This document shows positions 16,825-26,662 of a stretch of DNA of 64,000 nt, one piece after another. The translations under genes were made by a program, and so were the position numbers. The stretch spans positions 2,294,001-2,358,000 of the forward strand of contig CP064999.1 in the NCBI GenBank assembly GCA_016700115.1. The letters run 5' to 3'. Each line of letters opens with the position of its first letter. The first letter of the stretch is position 1. Below the pieces are notes generated by a model. It was not told where the DNA came from, searched no databases, and saw only the letters and a program-made list of their open reading frames with translations. The stretch is from Sphingobacteriales bacterium. Lineage in GTDB: Bacteria > Bacteroidota > Bacteroidia > Chitinophagales > UBA2359.

Positions 16825-17775
16825 TCAGTCGAACCTGTTGAGTTCTAAGATTTCGGGCGATGTTTTTAAACGGTTGAAGTTTTTGTAAAACAGATATAAA
16901 GTGCCGCTAAAGATAGCAGTTCCGAGTAAAATGCTGGAAGTTGGCAAAGAATCCATCGCTTTCAAAGTTGAACCTGTATTGCTTCCCTGGGTAAAATAAT
17001 ATCCAACCACCTGAAGCGCATTGTTTACAAAATGCCCGATAATGGCATACCACAAATTACCGCTCCAGTAAAACAGGTAGCCTAAAAAAGCTCCGATTAA
17101 CATGCGTGGAACAAAACCGAGAAATTGAAAATGAAATGCGCTAAATATTGCCGCCGCCAACATGATGGATAAATGGGGTCTTTTAGTCCATTCTGTAAAC
17201 AGTTGTTGCAAACACCCCCTGAACAACAACTCTTCGCCCAATGCAGGCAACAAGGCTATGATGACAATGTTCAACATTAAATCCAGCGGGGTATCCATTT
17301 TTAAAAAAGCAAGGGTTAGTTTTTCGGCATTTCCTTCCATTTCTCGCATCCATTGCTCAATTCCTTTCAAAAAAGAAGGCAGAGAAACAGACTGGTTGAG
17401 TTCCATAAAAAAAGCCATTAACGGCAAAGCGCTGATTGTTACCATTGCTGCCAGTAAAACAGCCTTTGAAGAAAGCGGTAAACCTAAAGGAAGATAACCG
17501 CCCGCCTTGCCGCTTTTCAGATATGAAAACAAAATGGCCGGAACTATAAACACGCCGATGGTTGTCACTAATTGCAGCGCTTTTAATAGTCCGATATTTT
17601 GAGGGCCTAAATTTTCAACCAGATTTTGAATACTTTCGAGATTATATCCCGCAAGCATTAGTATAAAAACCTGCAAAACACTGAAAAAAAAGTAGGATAT
17701 CAGCAGCAAAAGCAGCAAATACAGGAACTGTATTCTATATGGTTTAATATTTGCCTCAAACCGCAATCTGTTCAT
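16825..17775 (-). CDS. CPBP-family intramembrane metalloprotease (CAAX protease/bacteriocin-processing type)
   Basis: The protein has 316 residues and about eight membrane helices. The family motifs are complete: E181-E182-xxx-R186 in LGEELLFRGCLQQ, H215 in FSAFHF, and H248 with N252 in GHFVNN. These residues form the glutamate/metal active site of Rce1-like proteases within the membrane. In bacteria the family is linked to peptide processing, immunity to bacteriocins, or membrane-protein regulation; no substrate is evident here. Long hydrophobic N-terminal helix at residues 17-42. It is divergent from dusB (128-bp gap). Family assignment is firm, role open. Confidence 0.9.
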   Translation of the reverse strand: MNRLRFEANIKPYRIQFLYLLLLLLISYFFFSVLQVFILMLAGYNLESIQNLVENLGPQNIGLLKALQLVTTIGVFIVPAILFSYLKSGKAGGYLPLGLPLSSKAVLLAAMVTISALPLMAFFMELNQSVSLPSFLKGIEQWMREMEGNAEKLTLAFLKMDTPLDLMLNIVIIALLPALGEELLFRGCLQQLFTEWTKRPHLSIMLAAAIFSAFHFQFLGFVPRMLIGAFLGYLFYWSGNLWYAIIGHFVNNALQVVGYYFTQGSNTGSTLKAMDSLPTSSILLGTAIFSGTLYLFYKNFNRLKTSPEILELNRFD

Positions 17776-17902
17776 CTTATGCCTAAATTTGTGTAAATTT
17801 ACAACCTGTTAGCTATTTTTGAAACAAACCGGTGGCTTTTCTGATTTGTTTATCACTTTGATTTCTAAGTGAAATACTCAGAATTGGTGCAAATTAAGGA
17901 TT

Positions 17903-18901
17903 ATGGTTAAAATTTCAAATATTGAACTTGGTGAATTTCCACTATTGCTTGCCCCAATGGAAGATGTAAGCGATCCGCCATTCAGGGCTTTGTGCAAACA
18001 GTTTGGTGCTGATTTGATGTACACCGAGTTCATCTCTTCTGAAGGATTGATTCGGGATGCAGAAAAAAGCATCAAAAAATTAGATATATACGAAGAGGAG
18101 CGACCAATTGGGATTCAAATTTTTGGTGCTGACCTTGAAAGCATGAGTGTTTCTGCTGAAATTGTAGAGCGAGCTAACCCCGATTTGTTAGATATAAACT
18201 ATGGTTGTCCGGTGATGAAGGTGGTTTGTAAAATGGCCGGTGCCGGTATTTTACAAGACATCGGCAAAATGATAAAATTAACCGAAACGGTAGTTAAAAG
18301 CACTAAACTGCCGGTTACCGTTAAAACCCGCCTGGGATGGGACGAACAAACCAAAAATATTGTCGAGGTGGCAGAGCGTTTGCAGGATATTGGCATCAAG
18401 GCCATTTCTATTCACGGACGCACCCGAAAACAAATGTATAAAGGCGAAGCAGACTGGACTTTGATTGGTGAGGTTAAAAACAATCCACGGATGAACATTC
18501 CTGTTTTTGGAAACGGGGATATTGATTCTCCGCAAAAGGCTTTAGAAATGAAAAACCGTTACGGGGTTGACGGAATCATGATAGGAAGGGCGTCAATTGG
18601 TTATCCGTGGATTTTCAGAGAGATCAAACACTTTTTGCAAACAGGAGAAACATTGCCCCCTCCATCCACTGAAGAGCGGGTAAACGCAGTTCGGCAACAT
18701 TTATCCCATTCTGTAGCATGGAAAGGCAACAAGTTGGGAATCCTCGAAATGAGAAGACATTATACCAACTATTTTCGCGGGTTTCCCAATATAAAATCCT
18801 ACCGTGCGGCATTGGTTACTTTAGACAATCTGGACGAAATTTACCATACCTTAAATCAGATAGCTCTTTCTTACGCCGAATGCCCGTTCATAGAGGTATG
18901 A
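17903..18901 (+). CDS. dusB: tRNA-dihydrouridine synthase B
   Basis: The protein has 332 residues. Dus enzymes use FMN and NADPH to reduce uridine to dihydrouridine in the tRNA D-loop (position 17 for DusB in E. coli). LLLAPMEDVSDPPFR (14-28) is the FMN-binding start of the TIM barrel. The catalytic Cys is C102 in NYGCPVMKV. The phosphate-binding segments VFGNGDI and GIMIGRASIG-P (GRA) are present, and the C-terminal helical domain (about 245-332) binds tRNA. ATG at 17903 is the natural start; the preceding region is AT-rich and the CPBP gene diverges from it. DusB-type subgrouping is by overall resemblance. Confidence 0.93.
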   Translation: MVKISNIELGEFPLLLAPMEDVSDPPFRALCKQFGADLMYTEFISSEGLIRDAEKSIKKLDIYEEERPIGIQIFGADLESMSVSAEIVERANPDLLDINYGCPVMKVVCKMAGAGILQDIGKMIKLTETVVKSTKLPVTVKTRLGWDEQTKNIVEVAERLQDIGIKAISIHGRTRKQMYKGEADWTLIGEVKNNPRMNIPVFGNGDIDSPQKALEMKNRYGVDGIMIGRASIGYPWIFREIKHFLQTGETLPPPSTEERVNAVRQHLSHSVAWKGNKLGILEMRRHYTNYFRGFPNIKSYRAALVTLDNLDEIYHTLNQIALSYAECPFIEV

Positions 18902-19363
18902 TTTCGATAAATGGGAAACTTATCTTTTCTTGTTAAAGCCGGACTTACTCATTGCCATGTAATAGTTAGCGGCTATTAAATGATTGAAACACATCATAGT
19001 ACTTCTTCTGTCTTTCTTTTTGAAAAAGAAGGGTTTAGTCTGTTGCCAGCGTCAGGTAAGAGGTTATTTGATTAACAACGTCAAGTTTTCTTTCGGCTTT
19101 ATTATCCTTATCAGCTTATTCGTGGCAGGGATTTTATCTGTTGAGTTGAACTATTGTAAAAAAAGACGGTAAAAAATAATCGAGTAATACTTTTTCCTAA
19201 ATTTGTAAAATAAAAGAATAGAAGTGTTGTTGCGGCATGAAAAATTTTCCTGATCTGTCTCAAGGATTAGTAAATGGAATTTTAATTCACAATCCTTAAA
19301 ACTTACTGTTCTTTTCACACAATCAGAATAGCCCGGCATTTTTTACCTTTAAAACTACTCACA
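18902..19363. other. Intergenic region after dusB
   Basis: About 460 bp with no supported gene. A 62-codon plus-strand frame (18984-19172) has a hydrophobic stretch near its end but no family match. TAAATTTG at 19198-19205 is a possible -7 element about 160 nt before the 19364 gene. No terminator hairpin was found. Confidence 0.5.
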
Positions 19364-20044
19364 ATGGAATGCAAATCCAAATCTAATGTTGTCTTCGGTT
19401 TTTGTATGGTCAGGGCTTTGGTTTTATGGCTGTTGATATTAGTACCTTTTTGGATGATGGCGCAAAACTATCAGACAGCAGAAGGGCCTGAATCATTGTC
19501 TTACGACCCCAACCATCCTGTCAATATTGTTTCAAAATGGGAAGGTCCTTATACCCATAATGAGGGATGGACGTATTGGCGGGCAACAATGGGTGATGGT
19601 TCGGGAATGTGGGTTTGGGATAACGGGAAAGGTGAACGCCGGTTTGGTTATGATGCCAATAATGACGGAAAATACGAAAGATGGCAGGAGGAACTTACTG
19701 TTCCGGGTATGCCATTATATCAGATTTATCATTGGGACAGAAATCAGGATGGTACCGATAATACGATTGCCTGGGCTGAAGGCGGCAACTGGCTTGAAAA
19801 AGTTTGGGATTCGAATAATGACGGGCTAATTGACAGTTGGTGTTCTTATAGTGAAATTGGTTGTGCTCAGTTTATGATGAATCCCCAATGTAATTTGGCC
19901 GAAAAGAACAAACAATTTGATACCGCCTATAAAAACTATCTCAATGCTCAATCATCAGGCCCTGTTAATCAGAAACGGGTTTATTCTATCTACCAACGAG
20001 CTGATTTGATTTTTAGAATCTGCAAAAACCTCAATACGCGGTAA
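19364..20044 (+). CDS. Secreted protein with EF-hand-like calcium loops, function unknown
   Basis: The protein has 226 residues as read from 19364. A better start may be Met15 (MVRALVLWLLILVPFW), which gives a normal signal peptide with cleavage before QNYQT. The mature part contains three Asp/Asn-rich loops resembling EF-hand or dockerin-type Ca2+ sites: DANNDGKYERW, DRNQDGTDN and DSNNDGLIDSW. Between them are many Trp residues (WTYWRATM, MWVWDNG). The C-terminal 50 residues are helical. It has no T9SS sorting domain. It precedes a DUF2071 gene by 55 bp and may share its transcript. I recognise no family. Confidence 0.72.
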   Translation: MECKSKSNVVFGFCMVRALVLWLLILVPFWMMAQNYQTAEGPESLSYDPNHPVNIVSKWEGPYTHNEGWTYWRATMGDGSGMWVWDNGKGERRFGYDANNDGKYERWQEELTVPGMPLYQIYHWDRNQDGTDNTIAWAEGGNWLEKVWDSNNDGLIDSWCSYSEIGCAQFMMNPQCNLAEKNKQFDTAYKNYLNAQSSGPVNQKRVYSIYQRADLIFRICKNLNTR

Positions 20045-20099
20045 GCATTCAGCCAATCCTTACCCTGCCAACCGGACAGGTCAGATTATTCTTCAAAAC

Positions 20100-20825
20100 A
20101 TGTTACTAACACCCTCTGTTTTTTTACAAGCCGAATGGAAATATCTGGCGATGTTTAACTATGTTATTCCGCCCGAACTGGTTGAACCCTATCTGCCTAA
20201 AGGAACTGAAACAGATTTTTGGAATGGTCAGACTTATGCCAGCCTTGTCGGTTTCTTGTTTGAAAATACAAAAGTGAAAGGCATTGCTTTCCCTTATCAT
20301 ACTAATTTTGAAGAAGTCAATCTCAGGTTATATGTCCGGCGAAAAGACAGGGATGGACAATGGCATCGGGGAGTGGTTTTTGTCAGGGAAATTGTTCCGC
20401 GTTTTGCGATCGCAAAGATTGCGCGTTGGTTTTACAATGAGCCTTATGTTTGTTATCCCATGAAACATAGCCTGTCTCATAATCAGGAACTTATAGAGGT
20501 AAAATATGCGTGGAAATTCAGCAATGAATGGAATTATATGCGTTTAACCGCCAACCCGGCTCCCAAAGACCTGATGCCCGGTTCCATAGAAGAATTTATA
20601 ACCGAACATTATTGGGGGTTTAACAAACAAAAAGACGGCAGCACCAAGGCCTATCAGGTGGAACACCCCAAATGGAAAGTTTATGATGTTTTGAATTACG
20701 ATGTTTATTGCAATGCTGCTATGTTATACGGCCAACAATTTGCACCGTTTCTCCAAAAACCCGATTCCGTCTTATTGGCATACGGTTCTGAAGTTACCGT
20801 TCGCACAGGATTTCATTTGCCTTAA
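20100..20825 (+). CDS. DUF2071 (YqjF-like) protein
   Basis: The protein has 241 residues. The DUF2071 pattern is clear: an N-terminal AEWKYLAMFNYVIPPELVEPYLPKG-like segment (only partly quoted here as WKYLAMFNYVIPPELVEPYL), then VGFLFENTKVKG, FEEVNLRLYV and GVVFVREIVPR. It resembles acetoacetate-decarboxylase-fold proteins, although a catalytic Lys is not evident. It has no signal peptide, so it is probably cytoplasmic. Function in bacteria is not established. It lies between two secreted-protein genes on the same strand with gaps of 55 and 104 bp. Confidence 0.85.
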   Translation: MLLTPSVFLQAEWKYLAMFNYVIPPELVEPYLPKGTETDFWNGQTYASLVGFLFENTKVKGIAFPYHTNFEEVNLRLYVRRKDRDGQWHRGVVFVREIVPRFAIAKIARWFYNEPYVCYPMKHSLSHNQELIEVKYAWKFSNEWNYMRLTANPAPKDLMPGSIEEFITEHYWGFNKQKDGSTKAYQVEHPKWKVYDVLNYDVYCNAAMLYGQQFAPFLQKPDSVLLAYGSEVTVRTGFHLP

Positions 20826-20929
20826 CAGGGTTAGCTGATTTTTTCGTTCAGAAAACTGCATCAGCTATAAACTTCCGGATTCAGCAATTTTTTTAATACC
20901 TTGCCGCATACTTACCATTCCAATCAAAA

Positions 20930-21712
20930 TTGAAAACTTTATTTTGTTGCTTATTGCTTATCTGTATGGTTTCTTTTGCCCAAAGCAACCAACCAATGAC
21001 CTTATATGAAAAAACCTGGTCAGAACAAAAAGCAAACGAAACACCCCGGCCAAAACATTATGTTCAGTTGTTATTGGGCGCAGCATTACCCGGCAATGCC
21101 TATGGTTCCGTTTCGCCCAATCAAAACAGCGGATTTGCCTTAACCGGATTTGCCGGGCAGTTGAGTGGGGGGTATTTATTGACCAAACATTTAGGGCTTA
21201 GTGCAATACTCGGACATTATACCTCTGCAATTCGCAAAAACGAGTATTTGCAAAATTTTCTCTATCAATTGTCTGATGAAAATAGTTATGTAAATTATAT
21301 ATGGGCTCAGAAATGGCAAAATCATTTGTTTACAATAGGGCCATACTTCAGTTTTTCGCAGCAAAAAATGTTGATGGAAATTTATCTTCAAGGCGGTGTA
21401 GTTCATAGCCGGTTGCCTAAAATAGTGGTTTCTGGTTTTGATGGCGAAAACAATTTTTTACATATTCAGCAACCCGATTCAAAGCTTGCTTTTGCGTTAA
21501 CAACCGGAGCCGGCATCGGTTATTTGTTGCCTCAGATCAAAGGTTTGAGATTGGTTGTCAAAGCTGATATCATGGGAGCAATTCCCGGCTTTTCTAAAAC
21601 TACCGAGCTGTTTACGCCCAATCTTAATGTACGGACAACCGGGTATTTACGACAACCTGTAGGTGCAATTTTATTAAGCACCGGAATCCGGTACGAATTT
21701 TCTTCCTTTTAA
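20930..21712 (+). CDS. Outer-membrane beta-barrel-like protein
   Basis: The protein has 260 residues and appears to start at TTG (20930-20932), giving MKTLFCCLLLICMVSFA and then mature QSNQP; the signal peptide fits exactly, and no better ATG lies near. The mature part has alternating hydrophobic strands with Gly/aromatic girdles (YVQLLLGAALPG, AGQLSGGYLLTKHLGLSAILGHY, NHLFTIGPYFSFSQ, AILLSTGIRYEF) and ends in Phe (YEFSSF), as in porin-fold barrels. About eight to ten strands are likely. It may be an OmpW/OprB-like small barrel, but I cannot name a family. Confidence 0.72.
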   Translation: MKTLFCCLLLICMVSFAQSNQPMTLYEKTWSEQKANETPRPKHYVQLLLGAALPGNAYGSVSPNQNSGFALTGFAGQLSGGYLLTKHLGLSAILGHYTSAIRKNEYLQNFLYQLSDENSYVNYIWAQKWQNHLFTIGPYFSFSQQKMLMEIYLQGGVVHSRLPKIVVSGFDGENNFLHIQQPDSKLAFALTTGAGIGYLLPQIKGLRLVVKADIMGAIPGFSKTTELFTPNLNVRTTGYLRQPVGAILLSTGIRYEFSSF

Positions 21713-22066
21713 CTTTGAGTTGTTTGATTTTTTAATGTTTTCTACTCCCCTGATATACCCTTCATCCGGCAATCATTATCAGTTCAGAAGATAGTGGTTA
21801 AATTCAAGTTGAGGGTTATTTTCAATTTAAATTTATCGGTTACAACGGGATGGATTTCTTATTAAAATATTGCAATCGAAGCCATAAAAACAAGTATCTA
21901 TCTGTTGACGGATTTTACCAATTATTTAACAAATCCCCCCGTTTGTTAAGGATTTGTTAAGTCATGCTTAACCTATTATTACCCTTCAATTACCTCTTTG
22001 CATACCCGCTTTTTTGAAAAACGACCGCCGTAATTTTGTGGTAGAAAATCAAAAAACAAAAAAAGT
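21713..22066. other. Intergenic region upstream of the TonB receptor, with a candidate Pho box
   Basis: 354 bp without a gene. It contains the 11-bp-phased repeat at 21942-21961 and a -7-like TAATTTTG at 22031-22038, 29 nt before the receptor ATG. A TTTG at 22013-22016 is nearer than the usual -33 distance. Confidence 0.5.
21942..21961 (+). promoter_or_regulatory. Candidate Pho-box-like direct repeat upstream of the TonB receptor
   Basis: TTTGTTAAG at 21942-21950 is repeated exactly at 21953-21961, an 11-bp period. The complement reads TTAACA-N5-TTAACA, the same layout as at 7339-7355 in front of the phosphate transporter. It lies about 106 nt upstream of the receptor start. Regulator identity is inferred. 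Confidence 0.4.
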
Positions 22067-24841
22067 ATGCGAAACTTATCATTTTTTTTATTAACATGGT
22101 TATTTGTTTTGCCCGTTTTATACGGTCAGATTGTAACCGGAACGGTCGTTGACCCTACCACAAATGAAACCTTAGTTGGGGTTAATATCACAATAGAAGG
22201 CACGTCAACCGGCACTACTACCGATATTGACGGTAACTACTCTTTAAATCTTCCTGCCGAAAATACAGCCTATAACCTGCTGTTTACTTATATAGGTTAT
22301 GAGGGAAAAAAAGTTGAAGGAATATTGGCAGCAAAATCAAATCCTCTTCGTTTGAATGTAACACTAAAAACAGCAGCCGCCGAATTGCAGGAAGTAATCG
22401 TTACAGCTACGGCAAGACGGGAATCGGTTGCTGCCATGCTCTCGCTCCAAAAAAACAATGTTACCATAGCCGATGTCATGCCCGGGGATGTTATTCGCAA
22501 AACTCCGGACCGAAATACTGGCGAAGTGCTTCGCAGGGTAAGCGGAACAACTGTTCAGGATGGAAGATTTGCCATTATCCGGGGGTTGAACGACCGCTAT
22601 AATGCGGCAATGATTAACAATACCCTGATGCCCAGTACAGAACCCGACCGGCGGGCTTTTGCTTTTGATATTATTCCCAGTGCGATGGTAGATAATATGG
22701 TGATTTATAAAACAGCCGGTGCTGATATGCCATCCGAATTTGGTGGCGGCATCATTCAGGTATTGACCAAAGATGTGCCCGAAAAGTCTTTTTTCAACAT
22801 ACAAATAGGAACAAGTTACAATTCCCTGACTACGTTTAAGTCGTTCAAAGATTACGATCAGAAAATACCGTTTTTAGGGCTGAACAATAGCGACCGGCAA
22901 TTACCCAATGATTTTCCGGAGAATCTCAGCGCAGTAACTAAAGCTGAAAGAGTCGAAGCCACTAAATTGCTCCCCGCAGTTTGGTCTTTAAGGGAAAACG
23001 AATCCGCTGCACCTAATCAAAATTACCAATTCTCAGGCGGAGTTACCAAATCCATGAAAAATGGCAACCAAATCGGATTTATAGCAGCTTCTACTTATTC
23101 AAAGTCTTTGCGGAATATGGAAATTGAGCGGAACGACTATGATTTTGAAGGTAAAATTTATGAATCAACAGATCAGCAGTTTACCGAAACAATTTCATGG
23201 GGCAACCTTTTCAATACCCGCTTTTTGTTGCAACGCAACCATAAATTCAATTATCAGGCCAGCTTTACTTCCAATGTTGCTGATGTAACGGTTGAACGGG
23301 AAGGATATAATATAGCGCAATCCAACAATTTTGAAAAAGGTAATTTCATGTCTTATACTTCCACAAAGCTGCAAACACATCAATTGACCGGTGAACATTT
23401 TTTGCCCAAAACCGGCATCAAAATTTTGTGGAATGGTAATTACACACAAATAGACCGCACAATCCCTGACATGCGAAGTATTACTTACTTCCTGCCCGCC
23501 GATTCAGAAGATGAAAATGCCGTTTATACTGCCGAAGTCCCTTTAGGTTCTCCATCCTTTAAATATGGCGGACGATTCTTTTCTAATTTACACGATCAGG
23601 CTTATGGCGGAAGGGCAGACTTAAGCATTCCGTTTAACCTGTTCAGAAAACAGCAGACCATCAAAACAGGAGTGTTTTATCAGGAGAAAAACCGCTCATT
23701 TGATGCGCGAATTATGGGGATGGTCCGTGCAACAGGGGTTCCTCTTTCTATCCGACAATTGCCGGCAGATCAGATTTTTGCTCTTGAAAACATCAGCGAT
23801 ACCCGTTTCAGGTTAGAAGAGAGCACCAACTTTTCAGATAAATATGATGCAAGAAGAAGTGTTACTGCCGCTTATGCCATGTGGGATGCCAAATTTACTG
23901 ACAGATTTCGCGCCGTTTTAGGTGCAAGATTTGAACAGGCCGATCAGGATCTGACCACCTATACATTTGCAGGAGATACAACTTTTAACCAGAAATTTAA
24001 CAGTGTACTGCCTTCTTTAAATATTTCTTATGCCTTAACTAATAAAAGCAATATTCGTTTATCGGCTTCACAAACCATGTCAAGACCTGAGTTCCGTGAG
24101 TTAGCTCCCTTTGGATTTTACGATTTTGAACGAAGATTAGTGGTAACCGGAAATCCAAATTTAAAAGAAGCTTCTATTCTGAATTTAGATTTAAGGTATG
24201 AGTTGTTTCCCGAAAATGCTCAGTTATTTTCTGTGAGTGCATTTTACAAAAAATTCAACAACCCGATTGAGCAAACAGTTAACAATGCAGGGATAGGCAC
24301 CTTTATCATCACCTATACCAATGCAACCAGCGCACAAAATTATGGAGTAGAAACAGAAGTCCGAAAAAACTTCGGCTTCATTTCGTCCCGATTAGAAAAG
24401 ATGGTGGCTTGGGCTAACTTAGCCTATATATATTCAAAAGTACAAACGGACGATGAAGCCAACCCTATTGACCGTCCGCTTCAGGGACAATCTCCTTATG
24501 TGATCAATATGGGCTTGAGCTATACCTGGGAAAACCTCGGATTAAGCACCACTTTGTTGTACAACCGTATCGGCGAACGTATTGCAGAGGTGGGCGATGC
24601 CGGAGAAGGTATTCCGGACATCTACGAAAGCAGCCGGAATTTGCTGGATTTTCAAATCAGCAAAGATTTCCTCCAAAAAGGAAATATCCGCCTGAATGTG
24701 AGTGATATTTTGAACCAATCGTTCATTTTTTACCAAAACCCCGAAGGAACAGAACATACAACTTATCATGAAGACGATGACCTGACTATCGGATACAGAA
24801 CCGGTACAAATATTGGGATCACCATCGGTTATCGTTTTTAA
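22067..24841 (+). CDS. TonB-dependent receptor with N-terminal carboxypeptidase-regulatory-like domain
   Basis: The protein has 924 residues. A signal peptide ends before QIVTG. Residues about 22-110 form a CarboxypepD_reg-like beta sandwich (VTGTVVDPTTNETLVGVNIT...), common in Bacteroidota receptors. A plug domain follows at about 125-240 (ETGEVLRRVSG-like and IRGLNDRYN segments), then a 22-strand barrel ending TGTNIGITIGYRF with terminal Phe. It imports a ligand across the outer membrane using ExbBD-TonB energy. The next gene (75 bp on) encodes a T9SS-secreted beta-helix-like protein, a pairing seen often in this phylum. A Pho-box-like repeat upstream hints at phosphate control. The ligand is unknown. 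Confidence 0.92.
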   Translation: MRNLSFFLLTWLFVLPVLYGQIVTGTVVDPTTNETLVGVNITIEGTSTGTTTDIDGNYSLNLPAENTAYNLLFTYIGYEGKKVEGILAAKSNPLRLNVTLKTAAAELQEVIVTATARRESVAAMLSLQKNNVTIADVMPGDVIRKTPDRNTGEVLRRVSGTTVQDGRFAIIRGLNDRYNAAMINNTLMPSTEPDRRAFAFDIIPSAMVDNMVIYKTAGADMPSEFGGGIIQVLTKDVPEKSFFNIQIGTSYNSLTTFKSFKDYDQKIPFLGLNNSDRQLPNDFPENLSAVTKAERVEATKLLPAVWSLRENESAAPNQNYQFSGGVTKSMKNGNQIGFIAASTYSKSLRNMEIERNDYDFEGKIYESTDQQFTETISWGNLFNTRFLLQRNHKFNYQASFTSNVADVTVEREGYNIAQSNNFEKGNFMSYTSTKLQTHQLTGEHFLPKTGIKILWNGNYTQIDRTIPDMRSITYFLPADSEDENAVYTAEVPLGSPSFKYGGRFFSNLHDQAYGGRADLSIPFNLFRKQQTIKTGVFYQEKNRSFDARIMGMVRATGVPLSIRQLPADQIFALENISDTRFRLEESTNFSDKYDARRSVTAAYAMWDAKFTDRFRAVLGARFEQADQDLTTYTFAGDTTFNQKFNSVLPSLNISYALTNKSNIRLSASQTMSRPEFRELAPFGFYDFERRLVVTGNPNLKEASILNLDLRYELFPENAQLFSVSAFYKKFNNPIEQTVNNAGIGTFIITYTNATSAQNYGVETEVRKNFGFISSRLEKMVAWANLAYIYSKVQTDDEANPIDRPLQGQSPYVINMGLSYTWENLGLSTTLLYNRIGERIAEVGDAGEGIPDIYESSRNLLDFQISKDFLQKGNIRLNVSDILNQSFIFYQNPEGTEHTTYHEDDDLTIGYRTGTNIGITIGYRF

Positions 24842-24916
24842 AAAGACAACAGCAGTAAAATTTTGATCGCATCCAATTAATTAAAAACTCATAACTCATA
24901 ACAAAATTTTAAACCC

Positions 24917-26542
24917 ATGAGATTTTTCTTACTTACACTAGTAATTTGCTTGACAATTTTTAGCAGTATTTCTGCACAAAATCCGGTTGTACCTGTTTCA
25001 GGAAATATTACAACCAACACCACCTGGACCAATAGCAATGTTTATTTATTGCAAGGATTTGTGTACGTTAAAAACGGAGCCACCCTCACCATTCAACCCG
25101 GCACGATTATCAAAGGTGAAAAATCCAGCAAAGGCTCATTAATTGTTACAAGAGGTGCAAAAATTATAGCTGACGGAACTGCACAAATGCCTATAGTTTT
25201 CACCTCCAATGAACCCATCGGTGATCGCACTTATGGTGACTGGGGAGGCTTGATTCTTTTAGGCAGAGCACCCGTAAACAAACCCGGCAACGAAGCCGAG
25301 ATTGAAGGCGGGGTTAACAATGCCGAAGGTGATGGGCTTTATGGAGGCACTGACCCCAACGACAACTCCGGCGTATTGCGCTATGTGCGGATTGAATTTG
25401 CCGGAATAGCATTTACCGATAATAACGAAATTAATGGATTGACTATGGGTGCCGTAGGTTCCGGAACAACGATAGAATATATTCAGGTCAGTTATTGCGG
25501 TGATGATTCTTTTGAGTGGTTTGGCGGAACCGTCAATGCTAAATATCTCATTTCACATCGCGCATGGGATGATGATTTAGATACCGATTTTGGTTATAGC
25601 GGCAATATACAATATGCAGTTGTGCTTCGCGACCCCGAAATTGCCGACCAATCTTCTTCCAATAGTTTTGAGAGTGATAATGATGCTTCCGGTACAACCA
25701 ATACGCCATTGACCGCACCTACATTTTCTAACATTACAGTTGTAGGACCCGTTTTGGACGGTGGTAACGAAATCAATCCGCTTTATCGCAGAGCAGCGCA
25801 TATCCGCCGAAATAGCCGATGCTCTATATATAATTCTGCGCTGATGGGATTCCCCACAGGGTTACTGCTTGACGGATCTGCTTCTCAAGGGGCGGCTACT
25901 GCCGGAGATTTGCAAATCCGCAATACCACCATAGTAGCAACCAATCCTGCCAACTTACTTACTGTCGAAAGTGGAAGCACCTTTGATGTTGCCGGATGGT
26001 TTAATACTCAGTCTTTTGGCAATCAAACTGAAACAACGATCGCTTCTCAGCAATTGACCAATCCACAGGATTTAACCAATCCCGACTTCCGTCCCATGTC
26101 AGGTTCACCTTTATTGAGCGGCGCAAATTTTGACAACCCCAGATTAATTGCCGGCTTTTTTACTCCTACAACCTTTAGAGGTGCATTCGGCACAACCGAT
26201 TGGACAGCAAGCTGGGCAAACTGGGATCCGGTTAATACTTCTTATGAAACCAATACTTCAGTAGAAAACATATTGCAAGTTGTCAATTCCAGTTCTTTGC
26301 AACTTTTGCCTAATCCCAGCCAGGGAATGAGCATATTGCAATTTGAAGTAGTTAACAACAGTCAGTTAACAATTAATGTAAGCGACCTGAGCGGTAAAGT
26401 GGTTAAAAAAGTATTTGCCGGCAATTTACAGCAAGGAGTTCATGCGTTTAACATAGATACTCAGGATTTGGCATCCGGTATGTATATGGTTCAGATTACC
26501 GGTAATGGTAGTGCAGTATCTTCTAAATTAATGGTACAATAA
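24917..26542 (+). CDS. T9SS-secreted protein, beta-helix-like, partner of the TonB receptor
   Basis: The protein has 541 residues. A signal peptide ends before QNPVV. Residues about 25-130 carry the recurring Bacteroidota segment with VKNGATLTIQPGTIIKG and DWGGLILLGRAP, followed by Gly-rich beta-helix-like repeats to about 440. A T9SS type A sorting domain occupies about 455-541 (LLPNPSQGMSILQF ... LSGKVVKKVF ... GMYMVQITGNG), so the protein is exported to the surface and the tail removed. Proteins of this kind frequently follow a TonB receptor. Automated annotation sometimes mislabels them 'multidrug transporter'; nothing here supports transport. Its role may be to capture the receptor's ligand. 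The two genes are likely one operon, closed by the terminator at 26629. Confidence 0.85.
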   Translation: MRFFLLTLVICLTIFSSISAQNPVVPVSGNITTNTTWTNSNVYLLQGFVYVKNGATLTIQPGTIIKGEKSSKGSLIVTRGAKIIADGTAQMPIVFTSNEPIGDRTYGDWGGLILLGRAPVNKPGNEAEIEGGVNNAEGDGLYGGTDPNDNSGVLRYVRIEFAGIAFTDNNEINGLTMGAVGSGTTIEYIQVSYCGDDSFEWFGGTVNAKYLISHRAWDDDLDTDFGYSGNIQYAVVLRDPEIADQSSSNSFESDNDASGTTNTPLTAPTFSNITVVGPVLDGGNEINPLYRRAAHIRRNSRCSIYNSALMGFPTGLLLDGSASQGAATAGDLQIRNTTIVATNPANLLTVESGSTFDVAGWFNTQSFGNQTETTIASQQLTNPQDLTNPDFRPMSGSPLLSGANFDNPRLIAGFFTPTTFRGAFGTTDWTASWANWDPVNTSYETNTSVENILQVVNSSSLQLLPNPSQGMSILQFEVVNNSQLTINVSDLSGKVVKKVFAGNLQQGVHAFNIDTQDLASGMYMVQITGNGSAVSSKLMVQ

Positions 26543-26628
26543 AATACTGTTTTTTTCCGGTGAATTCCGGCAACTTTCACTTATAGTATTGTTCGCAATA
26601 TTTAATATAAGTTTCCATACTTTATAAC

Positions 26629-26662
26629 GCCCTGCTGATAGCCATATCAGCGGGGCTTTTTT
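26629..26662 (+). terminator. Rho-independent terminator after the TonB receptor operon
   Basis: GCCCTGCTGATA (26629-26640) pairs with TATCAGCGGGGC (26645-26656), one G-T wobble, followed by a T-run. The rest of the 305-bp gap up to 26847 is AT-rich with several long A-runs and no gene. Confidence 0.88.

Noticed and set aside
18984..19172. A 62-codon frame with a hydrophobic stretch after dusB
   Set aside because: No family match and no start signal; composition is like the surrounding intergenic DNA.
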